From positions 62,001 to 126,000 of the forward strand of contig NZ_JBHULY010000014.1 of assembly GCF_042684665.1 (NCBI RefSeq): 64,000 nt of DNA, given 5' to 3'. Below are positions 43,385 through 51,681 of the stretch, piece by piece. Below the pieces are notes generated by a model. That model did not search any database, was not told the DNA's origin, and saw nothing but the letters and a program-made list of their open reading frames with translations. Each line of letters opens with the position of its first letter. Position 1 is the first letter of the stretch. A program made the translations under genes and the position numbers. This DNA is from Jejuia rubra. Lineage in GTDB: Bacteria; Bacteroidota; Bacteroidia; Flavobacteriales; Flavobacteriaceae.

Positions 43385-44677
43385 CTAATTCAAATTAAAA
43401 TATTTAGAAGCCATTGCACAAACTTCGTCACCAATAGCTAAACACGCCGTTGCCGCTGGCGATGGTGCATTAAGCACGTGAATGCTTCGGCCTTGATATG
43501 CAATTTCAAAATCTTCCTGCATTTCGCCGTTTTCTTTTAACAACATGGCTCTGACGCCAGCTCTTCCCGGTACGATATCTTCGGCAGTTAAAGATGGAAT
43601 TAAACGCTGAAGTGTTTTTAAAAACAATGCTTTTGAAAACGCGCGCCGGTATTCATTAATGGCGAAATTCGTATGCTTGAACAGCAGTTTCCATGTCCCG
43701 GAGTACGAAAGCGCGTCCATCGTATCCCTTAAACTGAAATCGGTTTTTCCGTAGCCTTCACGCTTAAACGTTAAGACTGCATTTGGCCCACATTCGACGT
43801 CCCCATTGACCATCCTTGTAAAATGCACACCCAGAAAGGGAAAAGCAGGATTGGGGACGGGATAAATTAGATTTTTCACTTTGTGTTTTGCTTCCTCAGT
43901 AAGGTTATAATAATCCCCCCGGAAACCAACAATCCGTCGTTTCGATTTCACCCCGTCCTTCTTCGCAAGGTGATCAGACTGCAAGCCTCCGCAGAAAATC
44001 AAATGCTTTGTGGTGTAACTTCCCTTTGAAGTAATGACTGAAGTGGTTTTAGTTTGATGCTCAAAGGCCTTAACTTCTTCGCCTAAAACAATTTTACTTC
44101 CCGGTTGTTTTGCAATAACCAAATCAGCAAGGGCTTTTGTTGCCCCTTTAAAGTCAATAATTCCCGTGCATGGCACCCAAATGCCCCCGATACTTTTTAC
44201 AAAAGGCTCAATGTCATTCACTTGATTGGCGTTGATTTTTTCGATGCCCTCAATTTGATTTTGAAGCCCATTATTGAAAATTTTGTCCAAATAAGGTAAT
44301 TCACTTTTTCCTGTAGCGACAACAACTTTTCCGCAAACATCGTGCGCTACCCCGTGCTTTTTGGCAAAGTTCACCAACTGTCGTCTGCCATCCGCACATA
44401 ATCTAGCCTTTAAAGAACCAGGCTTGTAATACAAACCTGAATGGATAACACCGGAATTATTTCCAGTTTGATGTGTAGCCAAACCATTTTCTTTTTCAAT
44501 AAGAAGTAGTTTTAAGTTGGGGTATTTTTGTTGAATTTTATATGCTGTAGCTACACCGACAATGCCGCCACCCACAATGGTTATATCATATAAAAAAGAG
44601 TCCAAAAGCAATATATTTTGAACTCTTAAGATATTATTTAATTTGAAGTAAACCAACTGGATTTGGGCAAAACCCAA
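43385..44677 (-). CDS. lhgO: L-2-hydroxyglutarate oxidase
   Basis: A FAD enzyme, 430 residues if the ATG at 44677 is used. DITIVGGGIVGVATAYKIQ is the FAD motif, and GLATHQTGNNSGVIHSGLYY and GFRGDYYNLTEEAKHKV are family blocks. APSPAATACLAIGDEV ends the protein. Typical family members start 2 or 3 residues before DITIVGGG. Here that place has Leu (TTA), so either the 30-residue extension is real or translation begins at a TTG within it. The gene follows the coiled-coil gene by 11 bases. It recycles L-2-hydroxyglutarate to 2-oxoglutarate. Confidence 0.9.
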   Translation of the reverse strand: MGFAQIQLVYFKLNNILRVQNILLLDSFLYDITIVGGGIVGVATAYKIQQKYPNLKLLLIEKENGLATHQTGNNSGVIHSGLYYKPGSLKARLCADGRRQLVNFAKKHGVAHDVCGKVVVATGKSELPYLDKIFNNGLQNQIEGIEKINANQVNDIEPFVKSIGGIWVPCTGIIDFKGATKALADLVIAKQPGSKIVLGEEVKAFEHQTKTTSVITSKGSYTTKHLIFCGGLQSDHLAKKDGVKSKRRIVGFRGDYYNLTEEAKHKVKNLIYPVPNPAFPFLGVHFTRMVNGDVECGPNAVLTFKREGYGKTDFSLRDTMDALSYSGTWKLLFKHTNFAINEYRRAFSKALFLKTLQRLIPSLTAEDIVPGRAGVRAMLLKENGEMQEDFEIAYQGRSIHVLNAPSPAATACLAIGDEVCAMASKYFNLN

Positions 44678-44688
44678 AGTCCATTTTA

Positions 44689-45168
44689 TTAAAGCCTTCT
44701 TTTGGTTTTGGCTACATTGGTATTTAACTTTTCAATTTTTTCGAGCCACTTTTGCTCGTCCTGTGGGGAAAGTTTGCCTTTCTTTTTTAGCTTCTCGTAT
44801 TTTTTAGTCGCGTTTTGGTGTTTTTTTGTAGCTTTTTCAAAGTTAGATTGCGCCTTTTGCTTCTTTTTTAGGGCTTTTTCAGCCTGTTTTTGCTTTTTTT
44901 CAGCCCTTTTTTGCTCTTTTTCTGCCTTTTCCAGTTTCTTTTCTGCCCGATCAGCCTCTTCAATCTGCAATTGTTGCTTTTCAAAAGCAGACCTGATTTT
45001 TGTTTTTTCCTCGGGAGTTAAGGTATTAGTAACATCCGCCCCATCTTTAAAAATCAAATCTTTCTTGACCTCATAAACCACTTCGTTCACTGTAATCTCT
45101 TGAGCTTTTATTGACACTCCAATCATTAAAAAAATCACTAAAAGCAAAAGTCTTAATATATTCTTCAT
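44689..45168 (-). CDS. Exported Lys/Glu-rich coiled-coil protein
   Basis: A 159-residue protein with a signal peptide (about 1-22, cleavage after IKAQ). A short folded part follows (ITVNEVVYEVKKDLIFKDG), and then a long charged helix (about 55-150) of repeated units such as EKKLEKAEKEQKRAEKKQ. The opposite strand gives a long Phe/Ser-rich open frame, an artefact of this composition. It is probably periplasmic. No family is recognised. Confidence 0.65.
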   Translation of the reverse strand: MKNILRLLLLVIFLMIGVSIKAQEITVNEVVYEVKKDLIFKDGADVTNTLTPEEKTKIRSAFEKQQLQIEEADRAEKKLEKAEKEQKRAEKKQKQAEKALKKKQKAQSNFEKATKKHQNATKKYEKLKKKGKLSPQDEQKWLEKIEKLNTNVAKTKRRL

Positions 45169-45238
45169 TGTAATAAATCCGTTTGTGTTTTGGACACTGA
45201 TACATGAGAAAAGTCACTTTTTTTTTAAAAAGAAAAAC

Positions 45239-47011
45239 TTAAACGATTTCCATTTTTTTCAGAAGAAAGGAGGCGTTCATATTTTGACAGATTCCCTGTT
45301 TCAATTTATAATCAAAAAACAGTTCATCATTGATGATTTCAGCATCAAAATAATAGTTTTTCACATCGTCTAATTCTGTTTCGATGTCGCATAAACTTAA
45401 ATCGTGCGTTGCAATAATTCCGGTTGCCTTTGAAGCTACCAATTTTTCAACAAACTTCTTTGATCCAATAGCTTTATCTGTACTATTTGTGCCTTTTAGA
45501 ATTTCATCCAAAACAATAAAATAAGACTCCTTTTGAATGGCGTCCACGATATATTTTAATCGGCTCAACTCGGAAAAGAAATAAGAGCTATCGTCCGTTA
45601 GGGAATCCGAAGTGCGCATACTTGTTATCAATTTTACGGGTGTATATTCACTCGAAGTAGCACAAACCGGCAACCCCATATTGGCCATCAAAATATGCAA
45701 GGACACAGTCCTTAAAAACGTACTTTTGCCTGCCATATTTGCTCCGGTGACAATAAAAAATTGTTCTTCATTAATTGATAAATCGCTCGGCACACGTTTG
45801 TCACTATCCAGCAATGGATGGCCCAAATTTGTCGCTCTTATGACACAGTTGTTATTCCTGATATGGGGAAAAACGTATTCGGGATGATTGAATGCAAAAT
45901 TCCCCAATGAATTATAGGCATCGAAAAACGAAACCACCTCAAACCAATCGGATACTTTACTGGCATAAGATTCAATCCACATTTCAATGTTGTAACTATT
46001 TCTAATATCCATTAGAAAGAGGCCATTGCCAAATATTGCTCCTAAAAAATTGTTTCGATTGTCCAACGCACCCAGAGATTTTGATAATCTTTTAAAAATA
46101 TGCGATGCTTTTTCATTTTCAGATTGAATCTTGCTTTGTTTTTCCAATAACAATTCGGATGTAAACGTTTCTTTTTCAATGTAATCTAACAAAACGGCGT
46201 ATTGCCTAAAGGTGTCTTTTAGTCTGTCGGTATTGGAAGATAATTGGTTAATTTTCTTTACATAAACCCCAGAAATAGCGAGGCCAAAGAGTAACCAATA
46301 GACGATAGCCATCTGATTTTCAATCCAATTGAATATCGTCAATACGGACATAAGAACTGAAATCGCTGAAAAACCAATTGGCAACCATTTGATGGCTTTT
46401 GGTAAAAAAGATTGATAATCCTTTAACCAATTGATGATGAGCTTGGCTGGGATTTCGACTTTTATCAAGCTGGCCGAAGCAGTATAAAACTGTCGCCATT
46501 CAGGTTTGGAAGCCAGTTCTTTAATGGCTTCTTGCCTTACTTTAATTCCATCTGTTTTGTTAGCCAATAAGGCCTGAGCAAGTTGTTGCGTACCCTCATT
46601 TATAGTTGTCCGGTTGGTATATTGAAAAAACGAACCTCGGCCAAACAAATCAATGTCCAAACTGTATTGATGGCTTGGATTTTCAAAAGTCTTACCATCC
46701 GCCCTATCGTGAAAGTTACCCGAGGCAATTTCGATTTCATCTTCATTAATGTTTACCAAAGCTTTGTTGAAATCCCTCAAATGTTTTGCATCGGTATATT
46801 TTGAAAGCAGATAAAGAAAAACTCCAGCTCCTACCAATCCTAAAACCAAGGCAATTTGCCATCTTTCAAAAAAGAGATATAAAGCTAAACCGGTTGCAAC
46901 AAAAACCAAAACTCTGAAGAAACTCAACTTGGTAAGTCGTTTTTTTAAAGTCTTAACCTCGGCCTGATATTTGGTTAGGTGTTTTTTATAATAATCTAAA
47001 GGTGTTTCCAT
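45239..47011 (-). CDS. Membrane-spanning MutS-like ATPase
   Basis: A 590-residue protein. Its C-terminal third is the MutS ATPase: Walker A GANMAGKST around 423-431, SYFFSELSRLKYIV, Walker B FIVLDEILKGTNSTDKA and IIATHDLSL. The middle has the helical lever/clamp-like region. The mismatch-recognition and connector domains of MutS are absent. Two pairs of hydrophobic helices lie at about 32-70 and 205-250, so it is likely fixed in the inner membrane. The start is ATG at 47011; a TTG nine bases upstream is discounted. This form is known as a MutS-related protein in Bacteroidota, without a clear role. Confidence 0.85.
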   Translation of the reverse strand: METPLDYYKKHLTKYQAEVKTLKKRLTKLSFFRVLVFVATGLALYLFFERWQIALVLGLVGAGVFLYLLSKYTDAKHLRDFNKALVNINEDEIEIASGNFHDRADGKTFENPSHQYSLDIDLFGRGSFFQYTNRTTINEGTQQLAQALLANKTDGIKVRQEAIKELASKPEWRQFYTASASLIKVEIPAKLIINWLKDYQSFLPKAIKWLPIGFSAISVLMSVLTIFNWIENQMAIVYWLLFGLAISGVYVKKINQLSSNTDRLKDTFRQYAVLLDYIEKETFTSELLLEKQSKIQSENEKASHIFKRLSKSLGALDNRNNFLGAIFGNGLFLMDIRNSYNIEMWIESYASKVSDWFEVVSFFDAYNSLGNFAFNHPEYVFPHIRNNNCVIRATNLGHPLLDSDKRVPSDLSINEEQFFIVTGANMAGKSTFLRTVSLHILMANMGLPVCATSSEYTPVKLITSMRTSDSLTDDSSYFFSELSRLKYIVDAIQKESYFIVLDEILKGTNSTDKAIGSKKFVEKLVASKATGIIATHDLSLCDIETELDDVKNYYFDAEIINDELFFDYKLKQGICQNMNASFLLKKMEIV

Positions 47012-47041
47012 GGGATTCAAAAGAAATGTAAAGAAACAAAA

Positions 47042-47070
47042 AAAAGCCCTGAAGAATTTCAGAGCTTTTA
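47042..47070 (-). terminator. Terminator of the zinc metallopeptidase gene
   Basis: AAAGCTCTGAA and TTCAGGGCTTT (minus-strand reading) form an 11-bp stem with one G-U and continue into a T-run. It separates the metallopeptidase from the MutS-like gene. Confidence 0.75.
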
Positions 47071-47088
47071 GGTTTTATGTATTTATGG

Positions 47089-47784
47089 TTAATCGCGACC
47101 TCCAAAAACCTGCAAGGCCCAATATAATAGGTTAGCCAAAGCACCAATGGCAGCTACCAAATAGGTTCTTGCAGCCCATTTTAAAGCATCTTGAGAACCT
47201 ATATATTCTTCAGGCGTGACGATATTTTTATTTTTCAACCAAGCCAATGCCCTGTTACTGGCATCATATTCTACTGGCAGGGTGATAAAACTAAATAGTG
47301 TAGCAAATCCCATCATCGCCACTCCTAATGCAGCTACCCACCAGCCAAGACCCATTCCTGCCGCACCGCCTAAAACAAGACCTCCAATAATTAGCCATTG
47401 AGACATCCCAGAACTTACGCTTACAACTGGCACTAAAGTGGATCGCATTTGCAACCAACTATATGCCTGAGCGTGTTGCACAGCATGCCCCACTTCGTGT
47501 GCTGCAACTGCAGCTGCAGCAGCGTTTCTTTGATTGTAAACTGCTTCACTTAAATTTACAGTTTTGTCCTTGGGATTATAATGGTCGGTTAATCGACCTG
47601 CAGTAGAAATCACCTCAACATCATAAATACCGTGGTCGGCCAACATTTTTTGCGCCACTTCGGCACCACTCATACCATTGCGAAGTTGCACCTTTGAATA
47701 CTTGTCAAACTTTCGTTTTAAAGTATTGCTAACCAACCAACTTACTAGAGCAATAGCTCCAATTAATATATAATATCCAAACAT
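47089..47784 (-). CDS. Zinc metallopeptidase, YugP/Zn_peptidase_2 family
   Basis: A 231-residue membrane protein. An N-terminal helix (about 4-20) is followed by the zinc motif AAHEVGHAVQHA, with His96 and His100, and by three hydrophobic helices toward the C-terminus. TLPVEYDASNRALAWL is a further family block. The active site probably faces the membrane surface. Its natural substrate is not known. Alanine dehydrogenase lies upstream on the same strand, 93 bases away. Confidence 0.9.
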   Translation of the reverse strand: MFGYYILIGAIALVSWLVSNTLKRKFDKYSKVQLRNGMSGAEVAQKMLADHGIYDVEVISTAGRLTDHYNPKDKTVNLSEAVYNQRNAAAAAVAAHEVGHAVQHAQAYSWLQMRSTLVPVVSVSSGMSQWLIIGGLVLGGAAGMGLGWWVAALGVAMMGFATLFSFITLPVEYDASNRALAWLKNKNIVTPEEYIGSQDALKWAARTYLVAAIGALANLLYWALQVFGGRD

Positions 47785-47877
47785 AATTTCAATTTTTTAT
47801 TTGTATTCAAATCACTTCTTTAAGATAGCAATAATTACACCATTTTAAATTTATGAAATTTTGTCAGATAAAATGAT

Positions 47878-48978
47878 TTAAGCCGTTTCAAACTCCAAAT
47901 CAAATGCTTCTGCAATTTCTTTATATACAATTTTTCCGTTAACGATATTGAGTCCTTTTGCCAATGATGGCGTAGTATCGCAGGCTTTTTTCCAGCCTTC
48001 GTTTGCCAATTTTATGACGTAAGGCAGTGTAACGTTTGTCAGTCCCATAGTGGACGTGTATGGTACGGCACCTGGCATATTTGCCACACTGTAGTGCACA
48101 ACTTCGTCAATAATATAAGTCGGGTCTTGATGAGTAGTGGGCTTTGTAGTTTCAAAACAACCACCTTGGTCTACTGCGACATCCACCATTACGGTTCCCG
48201 GACGCATATCTTTCAGCATATCTTTTGTAATTAATTTTGGTGCTTTTGCTCCTTTTATCAAGACTCCTCCAATAATTAAATCTGAATCCTTTATATGTTT
48301 TCGGATATTGTATTCACTAGAAAACTCACTAATAACATTATTTGGCATGGTTTCGCTTACACGACGCAATGCTTTCATATTGATGTCCAAAATAAAAACA
48401 TTGGCACCCAATCCAGCAGCCATTCTTGCGGCCTGAACACCAACAACACCAGCTCCCAAAATCAAGACTTTCGCAGGCGGCACTCCCGGTATCCCACCAA
48501 GTAAAATACCACGGCCTTGGATTGGTTTTTCTAAATATTTTGCCCCCTGTTGGATGGACATACGCCCCGCCACTTCGGACATTGGAATCAATAATGGCAG
48601 TGTGCCATCGGCATCCTCAACTGTTTCGTACGCAATACAAACCGCCTTACTATCAATCATCGCCTTTGTCAATAATTCGCTCGAAGCAAAATGAAAATAG
48701 GTAAACACCACTTGGTCTTCCTTAATCAAACTATATTCCTGCTCAATGGGTTCCTTCACTTTTACAATCATTTCGGCTACATCGTAAATCTCTTCGATGG
48801 TATCCAAAATAATGGCTCCAGCGTTTTGATAATCTTCATCCAAAAAGCCACTGTTGAATCCCGCATTTTTTTGAACATAAACGGCATGGTTTCTTTTAGT
48901 CAATTCAAAAACCCCTGAAGGCGTCATACCCACCCGGTTTTCATTGTTTTTAATTTCAATAGGAACACCAATTTTCAT
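47878..48978 (-). CDS. ald: Alanine dehydrogenase
   Basis: A 366-residue NAD enzyme that interconverts alanine and pyruvate plus ammonium. MKIGVPIEIKNNENRVGMTP is the family start. KVLILGAGVVGVQAARMAAG is the NAD motif, and VMVDVAVDQGGCFETTKP with HYSVANMPGAVPYTS are active-site blocks. It is an alternative ammonium-using route next to GOGAT in function, though not in position. It stands alone with a 217-base AT-rich gap upstream that must hold its promoter. Confidence 0.95.
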   Translation of the reverse strand: MKIGVPIEIKNNENRVGMTPSGVFELTKRNHAVYVQKNAGFNSGFLDEDYQNAGAIILDTIEEIYDVAEMIVKVKEPIEQEYSLIKEDQVVFTYFHFASSELLTKAMIDSKAVCIAYETVEDADGTLPLLIPMSEVAGRMSIQQGAKYLEKPIQGRGILLGGIPGVPPAKVLILGAGVVGVQAARMAAGLGANVFILDINMKALRRVSETMPNNVISEFSSEYNIRKHIKDSDLIIGGVLIKGAKAPKLITKDMLKDMRPGTVMVDVAVDQGGCFETTKPTTHQDPTYIIDEVVHYSVANMPGAVPYTSTMGLTNVTLPYVIKLANEGWKKACDTTPSLAKGLNIVNGKIVYKEIAEAFDLEFETA

Positions 48979-49195
48979 AGTCTGTGATATTTAATGTTGA
49001 TACTAAACTTTAAAAAATCTCTTAAAATAGAGTGCAATATTAATTCAAAAATTTGAAAATTTTCTGAAAATCAATGTTTTTTATAAATTTTCAATATCAA
49101 ATTTAACAGTTCATTAATAATTACCTAATTCACATCGATTTAATAGAGTTTTGACTGAAGGATTTTCAATTTGAAAAACTTGGAATAAATGCGTG

Positions 49196-49480
49196 CTATT
49201 TTTTCGAATATCGGATTTTGAAATAAATCAGTAAAGTAGCCGAAATTACAGTGATGGCATTAGCAAAAACCATGGAGGGACTGTTTAGAAAAATACCATA
49301 AATGAGCCATAAAATTATGCCAACAAGGAATATGAGCAACATGGGCAAGGACAAACTAGATACGTCTTTGGTTTTCCAAGTTTTATAGACTTGAGGGAGG
49401 AAAGCAGCTGTTGTCAAGAACGCCGCGAGGAAACCCACGATTTCATAAAGACTGTTATGCGAACTATCAATTAATAGCAT
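49196..49480 (-). CDS. SemiSWEET-type sugar transporter
   Basis: A 94-residue protein with three membrane helices (about 12-32, 43-62 and 68-88). TAAFLPQVYKTWKTKDVSSL contains the PQ-loop motif of SemiSWEET transporters, half-size relatives of plant SWEETs that work as dimers. The ATG at 49480 is used; the preceding codon is a GTG. The gene overlaps the end of the upstream TPR gene by 14 bases, so their translation is linked. The sugar is unknown. Confidence 0.9.
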   Translation of the reverse strand: MLLIDSSHNSLYEIVGFLAAFLTTAAFLPQVYKTWKTKDVSSLSLPMLLIFLVGIILWLIYGIFLNSPSMVFANAITVISATLLIYFKIRYSKK

Positions 49481-51242
49481 CACCTCTTAATCTTCGGAAT
49501 TTTTTCCGTGCATCCACAAAATAGATGCTATCCTCATGGTTGAACACAATATCCTTGTAAAGGGTTTTTGCCTTTTCCGGTTGATTTAGATAGTTTATGT
49601 ACAATTCTGCCAAACTGTAGATAGCGTTGTCCACCAAAATCCCGTCCCTATAATTTTCGATGATGTATTGATAATTGGCTTCGGCCCTTTCAAATTCCTT
49701 TTTCTTTTCAAAAAGCGCAGCTTGCTTATAAAGTGCCTGTGGGATAATCGGTTCGGTTTTATGTTCGTCCAAAACCTTGTCCAAAAGTGTAATGGCTTCG
49801 TCATTTCTATTTTGAAATGCCAACAAATCTGCTTTTGCATAAAGCTTAAGAGCAGTTTGTAGAGAATCTTCATACTTATTATCTGAAATCAACAGTTTTA
49901 AGTCCAAGGCATCATTGGCTATCAATTGTGATGTTGAGGATTTCAAAATTTTGAGCTGCGATTCCGCCCATTTAAAATCGCCTTTATAATAGCTGGTTTT
50001 AGCCACTTTAAAGCGTGCTTGCTGTGAAATCGTACTGTTTTTAAGGTTGCGCTGTATTTGGGTGAAATAGATAAGCGCCTTGTTAAATTCCTCCTGCAAC
50101 ACCAAAATATCCCCAAGCTCCAACTTAACTTGCGCTTTCTGTTGCACGGTTAGGGGCAATTTTAAGGTTTCCTCTAAAAAGGCAGTAGCTTCTTCCGTTT
50201 TGTTCATATAGAATGCCAAAAAATGGGCATATGCAATCTGTAGTTCCAAGGTTTGAGCAAAGGTTCCGTAGGTATCAAAAAGTTCTAAGTATTTGGTTTG
50301 AAGTGCTTCAAAATTGGTTGCGTCACCTTGTTCCGCTTCAATTTGCAACAAATCGTTATAGGCCATCAAAATCGTATCAATATCCTGAGCCTTCTCAACA
50401 ACAAAAGTGAAAATAGATTTTGCGTCCTCATATCGGTTTTCGTTTACTGCAATTTGACCTAGTTGAATAATTCTGAAGAGGCTCTCGGGTTGCCTGGCAA
50501 AAATGGCCTTTTCCTGCGCAAAGGCCTTACCGAAGTCCTTTTGTTGCACAAACAGCCAACTCAACATTTCATTCCAAAGCACGTTGGGATCCTGCTGTAT
50601 TTTTTTTACAAGTACTTTTCGAAGTATACTGTTATTTTCGTTGGAACCGTCTTCGCTGATAAAATCATTAATGGCACGCTTGATATTACCTAAAGAAATG
50701 GGATTTTTCTCCGCAAAATCAATATAATTCAGGAACATCTTTTCGATATGCCCTTGTTCACCATAAATCTGTGCCAACTGAAGTTTAAAATTCAATTTTG
50801 GCTTTAATTCCATGGCCTTTTCGTAAGTGGTTGCCGCTTGGTCCAATAAGGCATGCTCTTGAAAACTTCTGGCCACGGAAAAGGCATTATTGGGGTTGAC
50901 CATGAGACTATTTATGGCCGAAGTGTAGTTTTCATTGGCCTTTTCTGCGTTCCCTTTCAGCTGATAATTATGACCCAAAGCCACATAAAATGCCGGGTAC
51001 TTGGTTCTTCCTAAAATTTTAGTGATGAAGGCCTCTGCTTCGTCATAAAGCTCTAACTGTTGCTGTGTGTCTATAATCCGCTTGATATGGTTGATGTTTG
51101 AAGGCGATTTGGCATAGAGTTTTTTATACTCGTAAAGTGCCTTTTCAAAATCTCCATTTTTATAATATTCCTTGGCAAGAATTTCGCTTTGCGAAAACAC
51201 CACTGTGGAGCAAATTAAAAATATGGCGGTAATCCATCTCAT
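49467..51242 (-). CDS. Exported tetratricopeptide repeat protein
   Basis: A 591-residue protein with a signal peptide (about 1-18, ends STVVFSQS) and many TPR units across its length. Units include KEYYKNGDFEKALYEYKKLY near the start, FYVALGHNYQLKGNAEKANE, and AIYSLAELYINYLNQPEKAK near the end. Such periplasmic TPR proteins serve as scaffolds, often in cell-envelope assembly. No partner can be named beyond the overlapping SemiSWEET gene. It begins just after the serS-side terminator. Confidence 0.85.
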   Translation of the reverse strand: MRWITAIFLICSTVVFSQSEILAKEYYKNGDFEKALYEYKKLYAKSPSNINHIKRIIDTQQQLELYDEAEAFITKILGRTKYPAFYVALGHNYQLKGNAEKANENYTSAINSLMVNPNNAFSVARSFQEHALLDQAATTYEKAMELKPKLNFKLQLAQIYGEQGHIEKMFLNYIDFAEKNPISLGNIKRAINDFISEDGSNENNSILRKVLVKKIQQDPNVLWNEMLSWLFVQQKDFGKAFAQEKAIFARQPESLFRIIQLGQIAVNENRYEDAKSIFTFVVEKAQDIDTILMAYNDLLQIEAEQGDATNFEALQTKYLELFDTYGTFAQTLELQIAYAHFLAFYMNKTEEATAFLEETLKLPLTVQQKAQVKLELGDILVLQEEFNKALIYFTQIQRNLKNSTISQQARFKVAKTSYYKGDFKWAESQLKILKSSTSQLIANDALDLKLLISDNKYEDSLQTALKLYAKADLLAFQNRNDEAITLLDKVLDEHKTEPIIPQALYKQAALFEKKKEFERAEANYQYIIENYRDGILVDNAIYSLAELYINYLNQPEKAKTLYKDIVFNHEDSIYFVDARKKFRRLRGDAIN

Positions 51243-51297
51243 AGGGTAAATATACTAAAATGGTGGTTCTATGAATATATTTTACTTGAACCAAAAA

Positions 51298-51321
51298 TGC
51301 CCGAACGAAACATTCGGGCAT
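51298..51321 (-). terminator. Terminator after the 40-residue ORF
   Basis: ATGCCCGAA (51298-51306) and TTCGGGCAT (51313-51321) form a 9-bp stem, and the minus strand continues TTTTTGG. It would end transcription coming from serS and the small ORF before the TPR gene. Confidence 0.75.
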
Positions 51322-51418
51322 AACCAACCAAAATAATAGTTCTATTAACTAAACCACTGTTATAAAAATAACAGCAACACTCGATTGGGGACAGCTTTTA
51401 TCAGTATGTAAAAAAGGG

Positions 51419-51541
51419 TTATTTCTTTACAACTGCTACAGCTTCATTTTCAGATTTTTCCAAACTAAAATCTGAGAATAAAACTTTACTAGCCAGAAAA
51501 AGAAGTGTTATAAGCAGGATGATACGCTTTACGTTTTTCAT
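51419..51541 (-). CDS. Small 40-residue membrane or exported peptide (candidate)
   Basis: An ATG-to-stop frame of 40 codons. It begins MKNVKRIILLITLLFLASKV, that is Lys-rich and then a hydrophobic helix, and ends in a polar tail (SLEKSENEAVAVVKK). This is the layout of a short single-span or signal-anchored peptide. It lies 140 bases downstream of serS and is followed by a terminator, which supports a transcribed minus-strand unit. No homologue is known to me. It may also be non-coding. Confidence 0.45.
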   Translation of the reverse strand: MKNVKRIILLITLLFLASKVLFSDFSLEKSENEAVAVVKK

Positions 51542-51681
51542 GGTTAAGTAGGTTAATCATTTTGGTTAGCATAAAAGTCTTAAATAACCAAGAAAACACA
51601 AAGAAATTTCGACAATAATCGCTAAACAACATAAAAAATATGCATTTTATCGATTATTTAATATTTTTTGTAGTTAAAAAC

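Noticed and set aside
44702..45076. 124-codon Phe/Ser-rich frame on the plus strand
   Set aside because: It is the reverse complement of a Lys/Glu-rich coiled-coil gene; low-complexity composition keeps the opposite strand open.
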